Source: Darksidea phi (lineage: Eukaryota > Ascomycota > Dothideomycetes > Pleosporales > Lentitheciaceae). From it: a stretch of DNA of 64,000 nt. The stretch's first letter is position 1. Each line of letters begins with the position of its first letter. The position numbers and the translations under genes were made by a program. Of this stretch, positions 34,214 to 44,962 are shown one piece after another. The notes below the pieces were generated by a model that saw nothing but the letters and a program-made list of their open reading frames with translations, ran no database searches and was not told the origin of the DNA. The stretch lies in NCBI GenBank assembly GCA_030770425.1, contig JASJFT010000003.1, positions 310,001 through 374,000 on the forward strand, in the 5' to 3' direction.

Positions 34214-36172
34214 TCATGACCGTGTCGAATTGGTGCCAACGGTCGAATTGAGCTGGCTCAAGATGACATCAGCTGCCTTCTCTCCAACCATGTATGTCGA
34301 GACGGCCGTGAATGTGCCCGGAATGCGAGGATAGACGGACGCATCAACAACTCGCAGCCCAGCGGTACCGCGAACTCGGAAGCTGGAGTCGAGGACAGCC
34401 ATGGGGTCACCGTCCCTACCAATGGGGCATGTGGAAGAGGCGTGATGGCCCCAAGCAGTGTTCTTCACGTAGTCGCCGATTTCTTCCTTAGATTGAACGT
34501 TTGCGCCAGGCAGAACCTCGGTGATGTTGACGAGCTGTCGGTCGAAAGCGTCGCGTGCTAGTTCGACGGCCTCGGTCATGGCTTGAACGTCGGCGGCATA
34601 GTCTCCAACGCCCGTGTCGAAGTAGTTGAAGAGAATGTCGGGGACGTCGAGCGGGTCGGCGGAGCGAAGGGTAACGGAACCAGCAGTGTTGCGCGGGTGA
34701 GCCTTGAGGATGGCCCAGGTGAACCAGTCGTGCTCGGCTGTCGCATTGATGCTGTATTGCGGGAAGTAGCCTCGGAAGTTTACAGGCCCGCCGAAGACGA
34801 AGACGTCGTACTCGTCAATCTGGGTGGCGGTGCTCTTGTAGAACATTGCGGCAGCAAGGCCGGGTGAGGAGTATAGTCCATGGTCGCCGAGGATGGGGTT
34901 CTCCCAGCGATCGAGACATTTATCGTTTTCGCTAGCATCGAATGTGCAACCGTTGAGCGAAGAGAAGTTGGCGGGAGCTTTGCCCTGGACCGAGATTTCG
35001 TAATGGTCTTGAAGGTTTGTACCGACGCCGGGGAGGTCGACAATAACGGGAATGTTATGCCGAGTAAGTTCTTCAGCAGGACCCACACCACTGAGCTTCA
35101 AGATTTGAGGCGAATTGTACACACCGCCAGCAATGATAACTTCGCGAGAGGCGGTGGCAGAACCTGGAGTACCGCTTCCTCCCGTGGATTTGGGGCTTGC
35201 TTTGTACAGGTGCTGGCCATCGAGGAACTCGACACCCGTCGCGCGAGGTGGTGTGACCGACTCGTCGAAGATGACCTTGGTCACATGGCAGTTGAGGCGG
35301 ACGTCAAGCGGATACCTCTTGCTTCCATCCTGGTTGGTGGCATCACGGACGGCGACAACGAATTCGCGCGAACCAGTGCGATGGGCATCGTTGGTCGAAA
35401 TAGGAATCTGGTAGTAGGCGGGCTGGCTATCGCGTGTTTGACTGTCTGCGTTCGCGTCCCCGGCAATCAAGGTCCCAAGGTTGATGATTGAATTGGTTTC
35501 GTTTCCAAGAGCGAATGCGCCGCCAGTGAGCATGCTAAGAAGCATGGGGTCCTCAAGCACAATGCTGAGCGGGGCTGTTTCTGTGCTGAGCCAGCCATCG
35601 TAGCCATGACCACTAATTCCTGGGAGAAGGTATTGGTTCTTCTCCATCTTGACGAAGTAGTTGCGCATGTTCTCAGCTGACCACGAAGAATCGCCAGTCA
35701 GTTGTGCGACGTACTCGAAGTCGGACTGGTGGGGATAGACGGCAATCAAAGCATTATGCGCTGTGCATCCCCCCAGCGTACCAGTCCGAGGGTAGAGGGT
35801 TCCCAGCATCTCAGAGCCCTCGGGAGGGTTCAGTCCGGTATAGATGGAGCCGTCTGGAGTTTGGTAGCTCGTTTTGAAGTCGCGAGCTTGCCGTTGGTCG
35901 TCGGCATAGTGTCGAACGAAGAAGTTCCAGGCCACGCTCTCATCCTCACTTACCCTAGCACTGTACGATGGAACGGTATAGTTGATGTTGGCCCCTTGGT
36001 CGTCGCCAGCCTCCAGAAGCAGTGTTTTGTGACCGGCAAGCGCAAGCCGAGCAGCGAGAGGGCCACCGCCAGCACCGGAACCGACAACAACAAACTCATA
36101 ACCAGTGAGGTCAACGGCAGTTGCAATGGTCGCAAGTGCCGCAACCGGGGCGAGCAAGTGATGGAACTTCAT
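34214..36172 (-). CDS. Secreted GMC oxidoreductase (AA3-like flavoprotein)
   Basis: A single exon of 652 residues. Residues 1-19 form a signal peptide. The FAD-binding motif VVVGSGAGGGPLAARLALAG is at 28-47, and the second GMC signature PRTGTLGGCTAHNA at 128-141. The AGGVYNSPQILKLSGVGP block and the C-terminal WGHHASSTCPIG (His-His at 576-577) are present. GMC enzymes oxidise alcohols or sugars and pass electrons to oxygen or quinones. The second active-site His/Asn, normally in the P-x-G-(H/N) segment near residue 610, is not evident: the sequence reads PRIPGTFTAVSTYM. Several N-glycosylation sites fit secretion. The substrate is unknown. The promoter should lie in the 1.5 kb upstream of 36172. 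Confidence 0.9.
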   Translation of the reverse strand: MKFHHLLAPVAALATIATAVDLTGYEFVVVGSGAGGGPLAARLALAGHKTLLLEAGDDQGANINYTVPSYSARVSEDESVAWNFFVRHYADDQRQARDFKTSYQTPDGSIYTGLNPPEGSEMLGTLYPRTGTLGGCTAHNALIAVYPHQSDFEYVAQLTGDSSWSAENMRNYFVKMEKNQYLLPGISGHGYDGWLSTETAPLSIVLEDPMLLSMLTGGAFALGNETNSIINLGTLIAGDANADSQTRDSQPAYYQIPISTNDAHRTGSREFVVAVRDATNQDGSKRYPLDVRLNCHVTKVIFDESVTPPRATGVEFLDGQHLYKASPKSTGGSGTPGSATASREVIIAGGVYNSPQILKLSGVGPAEELTRHNIPVIVDLPGVGTNLQDHYEISVQGKAPANFSSLNGCTFDASENDKCLDRWENPILGDHGLYSSPGLAAAMFYKSTATQIDEYDVFVFGGPVNFRGYFPQYSINATAEHDWFTWAILKAHPRNTAGSVTLRSADPLDVPDILFNYFDTGVGDYAADVQAMTEAVELARDAFDRQLVNITEVLPGANVQSKEEIGDYVKNTAWGHHASSTCPIGRDGDPMAVLDSSFRVRGTAGLRVVDASVYPRIPGTFTAVSTYMVGEKAADVILSQLNSTVGTNSTRS

Positions 36173-37676
36173 GCCGGGCTAAGTGTGACTGTCGTGCATG
36201 ATTATCAGCAATGTGTAGTAGGGCAATCTACATGGGACGTGAACTTACGGCAACTTCCGCTGGAATCGCCACAGTACAGTGAGGGGTCAATAGCAGAAGG
36301 ATTCTTGATAGCTACGATACTCTTACCTCCTCGACAGCTCTTTATATGGATGGCATGCATGATTGGACATTCCGAATTGGAACTCAATACTTCTCCTCTT
36401 CATTTCCCCTCGGTGAACTACGACGTTTTCTCTCACCCCGGCCCCCTAACGGAAGTTATCATCGCCACCCTTACCCAAGGAGGCGGGAGGCCCAACGAAC
36501 GACGATCAGTGGCGGTAAAGCCCACAAACGATCCTAGTTGGTTGGCTTCCTCGGGCCATCTTATCTCTGATTCGGAAATCCGCACCCCGGGCGTACGGGC
36601 TTAGTGCTGTATATGTCCAGGCTGGCAAACCTACGGTAGGATAAATCTGCGTTGCTGGCCTTCGTCGGAGGCATGTGAAGCGCATCCCCTACACAGCCCA
36701 CCACGAGCTCGGAGGCAGGCCGTTTAAAGCCAGTAGACATTTCGTCGCATAACCAGCTTCCTCTACATTCTCAGCGGCTCCGAGGCTAACGACGGGACGA
36801 CCCCGCTATTGGAGTGGTTGTTTCGGTGCCCTGCCACATGCGTCCCACGATGCCGAGGAAGCACCGCACTGTAAATGAGGATATGCGAGCCTGCCTGCAG
36901 GGGCAGGACCCTCGAACTTTATTTCACTCTAGTCTGGTAGCTTCGAATGTTTGCAGGATACGAAGGAACATATCGACCACTAGCAACTCCAGGGAAAAAG
37001 CCTGCCTCCGTTTACTAGGTGCCGTGCACCGTCGGTCGTAGCGTGAGGAGTTCCCCTGCCAAGAAGTGGATCAGTCAGCGTGGCATGTGTGGGGCGCATG
37101 CCGGCCAATCAAGCTCACCCTCCGACCGTTCATCAAGCACGGAGCAAACTCCTCTTTTCGCTCGCCTACGGGTGGGGGGAGGGAATGAACGGACTGCCAG
37201 CACGCAACGTTGCACACGCCGCAGAGAGGTCTTTCGTATGAAGCGCAAGCCCAAGGGCTACCATAGGCACGCCCTTGTATTCCAAATTCTCCGAAAGAAT
37301 TCCAGCCCTGACTCGGACTCCAGTACGTTAACCAGGCCTCGGGAATACTCGGCTCTAGGGGCGGAAACAACAGTCCGTTGAACGAGGCTCGATTCGCCCA
37401 AGACCCACAGCCGCACGCCCATGCACCACGCGGCAAGCCCACACACCACGCGGCAAGCACATGAATGCCCTCTATCAAACAGCCTAGATATTGTAGATGT
37501 CCCGCGCGTTCCCGAATCGGTCGCTCTCCGGTGGAAGGCTGTTCCCACAGGCCCACAAGCACGTGGCGAGCACCTTTAGCTGGGGTAATGCCTCACATAT
37601 AGCCATGGGCCCTCGGTGCATATGATGACTTGAGATATCCTTCGTATGCTCCGGGTCTCCGCCGGAGTACGCCACA
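36173..37676. other. Intergenic region between divergent genes
   Basis: Short frames only, no supported gene. It must contain the promoters of the GMC gene (minus) and the rhodopsin-like gene (plus). Confidence 0.5.
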
Positions 37677-39014
37677 ATGCCTTCGTCGATTCCAAATCGA
37701 GGACCCGAGCTCCTGGCGGTTGACGCCGCTTTCATGGCTACGGCCGTAATAGCGAACGCGCTGAGATGCTATGTTCGGATCTTCCTAGTGAAGGCGTTCG
37801 GTTTGGATGATTGGACGATGCTATTTGCGACGGTAAGAAGCCCCACATTGAAAAGTGACCCTTGGTTTAACAATACCCAGATGTCATTCATTGCATACTC
37901 GACATCCTCCATGATTGGAGTCGTGTACGGAACAGGCCGCCATCATTCCGATCTGCCCGAAGAGAATGTCCGCAAGGCAATGCACTGCTGGTGGTTTTGC
38001 TACCTATTCTACTGCACTTCGATGATCCTATCCAAAATCTCCATCGGCTGTTTCCTGCTTCGAATTTCCATCAAGAAAGTTCACTCCTGGATCATCTACG
38101 GAGCAATGTGCATCTCGGTCGTTGCCGGTACTGTCTTCTTTTTCGTGACGCTATTTCAATGCAAGCCAATCTCCTATTTCTGGAACAAAAGCCAAGCAGG
38201 AACATGCATCAACATTGAGGTTATCATTGGACTCGCCTATCTCTACAGCATTTTCAGCATCATCTCCGACTTTACCTTCGCTATTCTTCCCGGCTTCCTT
38301 GTATGGCACTTGCAATTGAAACCTAGGACGAAAATCGCCCTGATACCTCTCTTGACTATGGGTTGCATGTGAGTGGTCTCTCCTCCGACATTCCTAATCG
38401 TATCACTGACCATTGTACCAGTGCAAGTTCTGCGGTCGTTGCACGCGTGCCCTATCTCCACAAGTTCAGACTGCCAGACTTCTTATGTACGTACTAGTCA
38501 GTACATTCTCGTTCATCCTTAACGATGTGCAGGGAACACTCTAGACACAGCCATCTGGTCAACGGTGGAACAAGGTCTCGCGATCACAGCAGGCAGTCTT
38601 GCGACACTACGCCCTCTTTTCCATATCGTTACGTACAAACTCGGGCTCTCCTCCGCGCCCTCAAGATACGGCCCATCAACCTACGGCCGGGCATCGCCTT
38701 CAGCAAGCAACGCCTTAGGCAGTCGACGCAGGCCCAGCCAGAACGATCTAAACTACTACAATATGTCCAATCTCGTCGAAGCCAAAGGCCCGCTCGAAGA
38801 CAAATCCGAAGAAATCAAGCCGAGACTCAAGTCGCCAAGCCGATCTCACTGCAACTTTTCAAAGCCAAGGCACGGCTCCGTCCTGAAGAAGAAGGCGCCA
38901 GAAGATAATGAGAGCCAGCAAAGTCTGCACTCTAGGGACCCGACGGAGAGCTTTGAACACCATGATGGCATCATGATTTCGAAGAGCTTCTTCACCACAA
39001 GCGAAAAGCGATGA
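37677..39014 (+). CDS. Rhodopsin-like integral membrane protein (fungal PTH11/DUF-type seven-helix family)
   Basis: Four exons (37677-37832, 37881-38368, 38422-38486, 38533-39014) sum to 396 residues. The first intron is 48 bp and lacks a stop, so it could be retained without changing frame. Membrane helices are visible in LLAVDAAFMATAVIANALRC, MSFIAYSTSSMIGVVYGTG, a CWWFCYLFYCTSMILSKISI segment, IIYGAMCISVVAGTVFFFV, ISDFTFAILPGFLVWHL and the exon 4 segment TVEQGLAITAGSLATLRPLF. The GLDDWTM motif after helix 2 and the conserved YFWN region are typical of this fungal family. The C-terminal tail is Ser/Lys-rich and cytoplasmic. The family is thought to sense surface or chemical cues, but no ligand can be inferred. 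Confidence 0.88.
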
Positions 39015-39309
39015 AGGGTGTACATGGCGCATGTTTTCTCAATATTTTACGACATTTAATAATCCTATTATACCCCTTGCATGGATAGCGTTTAGCGTAG
39101 TTGAGTCTTTAAAATATTTGCAGTACAACCACACAATCTCTCACGTGATGTGCAAGCAAATCCTCGATCTTATTACCTCGTGATAATTAATGCTACTCCC
39201 ATCTGCTTCGTTTGGGCTGCCAAGACAGCCCCAGCGTATTTCATTTCCCCCCTCAACATGCTAACACATTGGCTCCTTTAAGCCCACCGCAGCACCTCCT
39301 CACTCGCCA

Positions 39310-39356
39310 CCATCGCCATCACCATCACCATCACCCCACCATCACCCCACCAGACC
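39310..39356. repeat. CAT/CAC microsatellite
   Basis: A run of CATCAC and CACCC words just downstream of the stop codon of the small C2H2 gene. Confidence 0.6.
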
Positions 39357-40050
39357 TTACAAGTCCAAGCCATCAGCGCAATGACCGCACCACCCACAGT
39401 CCTTATCACACACCGTCCAATCCTGATCATCATCCCAGACCTCCCGAAACCCATCGACCCCCCAATTCTCTCCCTCCCAGCCTTCATCACAGAAACTACC
39501 GTCATCGACATCGTGGTAACGAGTTAAACACTTCCTGCCCAGCTCTGACGCAACCGCAGCAGAAGCACTAACCTCGTCACCGTTTCGCGCAGAAGCAGCC
39601 TATAATCTCCAATTAGCCAGCAACGACGCACGTCCGCCACGAGCACATGAATATGAACGAACGTACATCAGCCGCGTTCAGCGCCGAACTAGCTCCTTGA
39701 CCGCTCGCAGATGCAGATGCAGATGCAGATGCAGACTTAGCAACCATCCTAGCATGAGGCGGCGAATGCTCATGCTGACGAATAGCTTGTTTGCTCCCGA
39801 AAGGCCGGTTGCAGATGTCGCATCTGAACGCGGTTGCGTGAGCGGGTGCGTTACGGTGTTGTTTTGGCGCGAGCTGGCTGCGGAATGGGTGGTCGTATTT
39901 GCCGCATGGGTGTGGTTGGCGGGGGGTGGAGACGGGGAGGGGAGGGAGGAGTTGGTCGTTGGTCCCGGTGTGTTTTTTGGCCTGAGCGTGGTTTTTGAGG
40001 GCTGCTCGAGAGCTGAATTGCTTGGGGCACATGGAACAGGTGTAGGCCAT
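39357..40050 (-). CDS. Small C2H2 zinc-finger protein with a Cys-rich acidic tail
   Basis: Two exons (39667-40050 and 39357-39599, intron 39600-39666) give 208 residues. Finger 1 is YTCSMCPKQFSSRAALKNHA followed by QAKKH. Finger 3 is FRCDICNRPFGSKQAIRQHE followed by HSPPH. The middle finger is degenerate (PCGKYDHPF). A Ser-Ala repeat from an imperfect GATGCA microsatellite follows. Exon 2 encodes an acidic tail ending WDDDQDWTVCDKDCGWCGHC then ADGLDL, whose four cysteines form a compact cluster. The tail only appears if the intron with GT..AG ends in phase 0 is removed. The fingers resemble DNA- or RNA-binding C2H2 domains. The role is unknown. It converges on the rhodopsin-like gene. Confidence 0.75.
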
Positions 40051-40754
40051 GGTAGATTGGATTTGTAAAGTTCAACTGTATGATGAATTTTGTTATGGAG
40101 AAGAATGTACTTTGTATGGTAGGAGAAGTGCCCCGCTTTGTATGGTAGGAGAAATGCCCCGCTTTGTATGGTAGGAGAAATGCCCCACTTTGTGTAACTG
40201 GATACAAGCTTGAACGCTTGTTGACCACCCACCTATACGAGCAAGATTGTATCGAACGGCTGCTGCAGGTACTGGGAAAACGAAAATAGTTCCCCTCATA
40301 CACGAAATAGAGCCATAGAGCCATAGAGCTATATATAGTACCATCGATCGTAAGCGACGATGTAATATTTCGAATATCGAATATTAAGGTGAAGAGTAAA
40401 TAATTTAATTTGGATTTGTATAGTAGGAGTCTCTTTAGAAGGTCCGCACGAAACACAGTAGGAGTTTGTACACAGTAGAGGTACTATACCCACACCTTAT
40501 ACACGATAATAGAGCTATAGAGCTGTACACAGTACGACGAGGTAATATTTCGAATATTAAGGCGCTAGACGAGAAATAACATATAATACCGAACCACAGA
40601 GCCTGGTTAGGAGACTAATAGCGGTAGCGAGGAGTTAGCGTACTAATACTACCACCTATAGTATAAATATTGCCCGCGATAATACTAGCATCCTACTTAC
40701 TATATCTATCTCTTATCCTTAGCCAGCTTCCTTATATTAACACCCACTAACTAC
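40051..40754. other. Repeat-bearing intergenic region
   Basis: It holds the 26-bp tandem repeat at 40110-40187, short GAGCCATA words near 40310, and an AT-rich RIP-affected part that grades into the upstream flank of the orphan gene copy at 40755. The word ACCGAACCACAGAGCCTGG near 40590 recurs at 41497 ahead of a second copy. Confidence 0.6.
40110..40187. repeat. 26-bp tandem repeat, three units
   Basis: Units at 40110-40135, 40136-40161 and 40162-40187 begin CTTTGTATGGTAGGAGAA and end GCCCC. They differ at one or two positions. They lie 60-137 bp upstream of the small C2H2 gene's start. Confidence 0.9.
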
Positions 40755-41258
40755 ATATCTTTACTAACGATCGTTCGCCTAGTCCTTTAGTAGGACTTTT
40801 AGTAGGAGGAACTAGAGCGAAATAGGCTATTCGAGTACAGCGCCCCAAACCTTTTAAATATTGCCGCGGAGTATCCCCGGCGCTACAAGCGGGAGGTACT
40901 ATCGACAGGGCTCCTCGATTACAACAACTATTAGTATAAAACCAACTATACGTTAGACATATTCGAGGGAACGAGCGGTAACAGGATTCTCGTACAGCTA
41001 TTGGCAGTTGCCTACATTATATTCCTATCCAAGGCCCTATATAACGAGGATAGGCGTTTTATCTAGAGGTAGCTATACCGTCTACGTAGGCTAGAGGAAA
41101 AGCTTATATAGGGAAGATCGTTAGGGAAGGAGGAATCGGCCTTCTTAGTACGCTATAGAGGGAGCGAATACCTAACGTAGAAGATGGAGCTGGTATCTAT
41201 AGTAGATACGATACGAACGACGGCGTAGGGGCGGAGGACGATAGGAATACCTAGCTAG
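40755..41258 (+). pseudogene. RIP-mutated copy A of an unrecognised gene family
   Basis: This 504-bp frame starts at ATA 40755-40757, where a related copy has ATG, and ends at TAG 41256-41258. It contains ten internal stops, and all ten are TAG, as expected if each was CAG changed by C-to-T mutation. Between them the translation is protein-like, for example VRLVL, LLNIAAEYPRRYKREVLSTG, LDIFEGTSGNRILVQLLAVA and a basic RLRRLEEKL segment. The first 37 codons correspond to the frame at 41589, and the end corresponds to bases 1-45 of the window. I do not recognise the family. Confidence 0.65.
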
Positions 41259-41479
41259 GGAGGGTAGGGGGTTCGGCGTTGTCGGCGCGTTTAACTATCT
41301 ATATATATTATTAGTAAATTAGGAGCTATCATTGTCGTGTAGTTGCTGCCTGTACTATTACGTGAGATGTCGAAATATTAAAACACAATAAGGTGATTAG
41401 AATCACGAAAAACACAGCCAGCCCAGGAGCCAACGTGACGTCACGCCGGGTAGTGGCCCAAGCTCCTGGGGGAGGGGGA
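41209..41479 (+). repeat. Dispersed repeat, better-preserved copy of 1-258
   Basis: Covers the last codons of copy A and about 220 bp downstream. Where 1-258 has T or A this copy often has C or G, showing that 1-258 has had more RIP. Confidence 0.75.
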
Positions 41480-41588
41480 AGAGTAAATAATATATACTAC
41501 CGAACCGTAGAGCCTAGTTAGGAGATTTCTCACTACATCCATCATCCATTCGCTTACATCTAGCCAGCTTGCTCAAACTTACTACATC

Positions 41589-41759
41589 ATGTCTTCGCCG
41601 ACGATGGTTCGCCTGGTCCTTCCGAAGGACGGTGAACTGGACTGCAACTCGTTATTCGAGCACGGCGCTCTGACGCTTTCGAATATCACGGAAATGGTTT
41701 GTAAGCTTGTTCTACCACAGACAATTTGCGCCCGTGATTGCTCCCCCGGACTTTGCTAG
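41589..41759 (+). pseudogene. Truncated copy B of the same gene family
   Basis: Starts ATG at 41589. The first codons read MSSPTMVRLVLPKDG then LFEHGALTLSNITEMV, matching copy A without RIP stops. After about codon 37 the similarity ends and the frame closes at TAG near 41759. The upstream flank (41490-41588) matches the flank of copy A at 40584-40754. The copy is cut where a TPR fragment on the other strand begins. Confidence 0.5.
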
Positions 41760-42030
41760 AAGGAGAAAGAGCCGGAAACTGAAGGAAGTAATAGAACGTT
41801 CATCGTATGTCAAATACCGCAGTACTAACGCCAGGTTGCTCACACTGGCCAGCGTAGAGGGGTGCTCATCTCCTAGCAGAACTTCCCTTGCCTCTAAAGC
41901 GCTGCGATTCATGGTTTTTGCCATTTCGTGCTGTCCTATCTCGCTCGCATACCACACAGCCTTGAAGAGAACCGACGCCTATGCCTCTAGTGCCTTTGCA
42001 TCACCTGGCTGGTACTTAAACCGCCAATGA
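41712..42030 (-). pseudogene. TPR fragment of a fungal NLR
   Basis: The minus-strand segment MNRSALEAREVLLGDEHPST followed by LASVSNLALVLRYL is the kinesin-light-chain-type TPR repeat found at the C-terminus of many fungal NLRs. The frame upstream has a stop (TAG near 41980), and downstream the sequence loses the pattern. No NTPase domain is seen nearby, so this is a remnant. Confidence 0.6.
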
Positions 42031-42185
42031 CAGGAGTAATTGATGTCCAACATCTGGCGACCGGAGTGGGAACCGACAGTGGCATGCCTAATGAGGATCG
42101 ACTCGACTCTCAAATGGTGATTGTGGGGAACATTTTGAGTCCTCAGCGCCGTCCGTTACCCTTAGCCATTTATCTGAAAACCGAT

Positions 42186-44902
42186 CTAGTGGACACCGGA
42201 GCGATAGCTGCGCTGACTGGAGCTGCGAGTCGGCGTTTGGATCTTCTCAGTCATCATACCAGGACGTATCGATCCGCCAAGACGTATCGATCCGCCAAGA
42301 AGCATCTTGAATACATCCCCGTCGTGTTCGGTAATATCAACAATATCCCTACATTGGGTGTTAGCCAATTGTTGGAAAGTAAAAAGAGACTTGACTTACA
42401 TCCTGATATCAGGGAAGGCTTCCCGCAGTCCATATTCAAGCAGATTGAGTCTCGCCATACCAACTTCAGAGTGACCGAAGCGAATAATCTGAATGTCTAC
42501 ATTTGTGTCCGGCATCCCGCGTTCGAGATGTTTTGAGACGATTATGCGAACTGACTGCTCGACACCACTGACTGGGTCAGGCCCATCTTGCCATCGACCA
42601 TCTGCTAGTATATAAACGCTTAGCCCTCGCTCCTTATTAGATTGACTGGAAGAAGTAGGGGATAATATGCTGAGCTGAGACATTGCTCGGGGCCGTTCGG
42701 GGTTTTGCGTATCCAATTGATCGTCAAATCGGCTAAGAAACTGATCGAGCGCAGCCTTCATGTCGCATCTGGCACTAGGTTCTCTCTCCTCAAGCAAGTC
42801 AATGAGGCGTTTGCGTTTCTTTTCATTGTACGAGGTGCTCGGGCAATTTTCAAAGAGGTTGAATCCATCATTGCCCGTATGCTTCACGATATAAGGTAAG
42901 GTTTGGAAGTCGCGGATTACATGTGCCCAATTTCGTTTCATAGAGCCAGAGTCCTCGAAAAAAAACACCTACATAATGATCAATATGGCTGGGCAAGTGA
43001 AGGATAGACATTGCTTACATGATCCCGTCCTTTGAGTCTGCCAAGATTGTGGCGAATGGGATAGGACGGACGTGCAATCCTTTTAAATATAGCGATATCA
43101 TCATCGTCCATGTCAAGGCTGTCCTCGCTTGAGTCCGTTTCGACAGAGCTGGGCTGAGATCGAGCAGCTTTCTCGCGTTGTCGCAATGGCTCTGAACGCT
43201 CCTGAAAGAAACCTCTCAGGATTTCTTGTGCAGGAAAACCGGTTACCGTCCGGTTTTCATTATTATGCGACTCCAATTCGGTGTTGAACACTTCTTTCTG
43301 ACAAACAGGACTATTGATATACGTCAGCTAATAGCTGGAAGTTCTCGGGCTGCTCATACCATTTCACCCATGCTTGTGATCTTGATTTCGTCCACGTGCC
43401 GCTGCAAGTTGGTTCAGGACACCGCTCCAACTGTGAATCACGTACGAAAGAAAGCAGAAATTCATGACGTGTGCGTACGAACGCAGACATAGCAATAGTA
43501 CTGCCTGGAGAAATGGAACGACGCCAGTTTCCCTCGTTTAATATGCGGTTGTTCATCATACTAAGGATCAAATATCGCCCCCGGTCAATCAAGGGAATCC
43601 CCTTGAACTCATCCTGGATGAACGCTTGGAGGACCTGAAGACCTTGCGTTAGCATCTTTGTCTCATGTCACTGCAAGCAGCAAAATTGTCTTGCCTTGAA
43701 GCTTCGGAAACAATCGTATTGTAATACTCGTGGAGGACTTCCAACCGCATCGAGGAAGGTGATGTTGTATTCCGCAGGCAATGTTGCAATTAATTGCCTG
43801 GATGGCTGCACAGACCGTGATAACATAAGACTAATACATCATATTAGTTAAATCAGGATTAAGAGCTACACAATACTTACAAAAGATTTTGTAGAAAACG
43901 GCCTAGGTGGAGCAGAACCAGATAGTATCTATTACAAGTCATCCTTAATGTTCCGAATAGCATTGGAATCTTACACTTCTTGCAAAGCTTCCCGAACCAT
44001 CTTTTCACTCGCTTCCACAGCCGAAGGAGCCGAATCTTGAGATCTTTCTACTGTCTGTCGGTTATTGTAAGAATATTCTACGGGGTTCAGGGACTCAATC
44101 CGCGTATCATGATTAGCAATGGGGGCCTCAGCGTGCCGGCAAGCTTCAAGCCACGGCTGCGTAGTCTTAGAGCCATCAATACCCTGCTTCAACTCTTCTA
44201 TACGCAAAGTCAGATTTTCGTTGAGCTTTGACAATGTATCTGGCGTCCGACTTTGCCGGCCAGGTTCCCGCGATAGGATTTCACTGAGGAGTGTGATGAG
44301 CTCCGGACGAATTGTCTCCTGGAAAACCGAGCGCCAAACCTCCGGGAGACTCTGTTGCGTTGTCACGACCACGTCCCTTGATCCGAGTCGATTAGCTTTT
44401 GCTCTGCCACGACTAATCTTTGACAAGAATACTTACAAAATTAACCGATTCATGAGAGAGCCAAGGACCCGCATGTGTAGCTCGATCTTATCTCTCAGAT
44501 CCAGGACCTCCTTCGATATGAAGACATACCACTGTAATTCTCGCACGATATGTCGATGATGGCATTTCCTTGCTTTGGGATCTAAACTGGGTGCATACTC
44601 GAGGACACTCCGGAGGAAATGACCAACAGGGGCCTTGATGAAATCCACCTCGTCCATAATCTCTTTTCTATACGTCGGGCGCACTCTCAACGTCGTGAAG
44701 ATCTTCAGAGGCTCTAATGTCCGCGTCAGCTCTTTGAGGAAGGAGACAGCCTCGCGGTAGGCGCTGGCGGCCCCATCGCATCTATCAAGCGCTTCATAGA
44801 CATTATATGCTAGAGCCACAGCCGCGGCGATATCGCTGGCGGACCAGCCGAATGACATGTTCCTTGTCTGAGGGTAGATGTGAGACATAACCGCGCCGGT
44901 AG
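42186..44902 (-). CDS. Helical domain / ubiquitin-like domain / zinc ribbon / vWA protein (probably one gene with the PNP domain upstream)
   Basis: Eight exons join in frame: 44437-44902, 43975-44376, 43881-43928, 43695-43830, 43360-43634, 43019-43310, 42400-42968 and 42186-42348. The first carries a fungal NLR-type helical domain starting MSFGWSASDIAAAVALAYNV. Exons four and five carry a ubiquitin-like domain (EYNITFLDAVGSPPRV, then VLQAFIQDEFKGIPLIDRGR, then ISPGSTIAMSAFV) followed by cysteine pairs CPEPTC and CPVC. Next come an acidic linker and a von Willebrand A domain (HVFFFEDSGSMKRNWAHVI, YILADGRWQDG, DIQIIRFG, DIVDIT, VFKMLLGG). The metal site reads E-D-S-G-S, with Glu at the usual first Asp. 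The intron 43635-43694 starts with GC. The reading phase also links it to the PNP exon at 44963. If separate, it starts at ATG 44858. Confidence 0.75.
42263..42298. repeat. 18-bp perfect direct repeat, two units
   Basis: GACGTATCGATCCGCCAA occurs twice in tandem. It adds six residues (a second GGSIR) near the C-terminus of the vWA protein. Confidence 0.9.
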
Positions 44903-44962
44903 CTAGATAACTACGTAAGTAAAATCCGTGTTCACCGCAATAGGACATAAACCTCTACATAC

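Noticed and set aside
34880..35491. Plus-strand open frames across the GMC gene
   Set aside because: Antisense to a continuous 652-codon GMC frame with all family motifs.
40110..40187. CRISPR-like array
   Set aside because: The three units are directly adjacent with no spacers, and the genome is eukaryotic. It is a simple tandem repeat.
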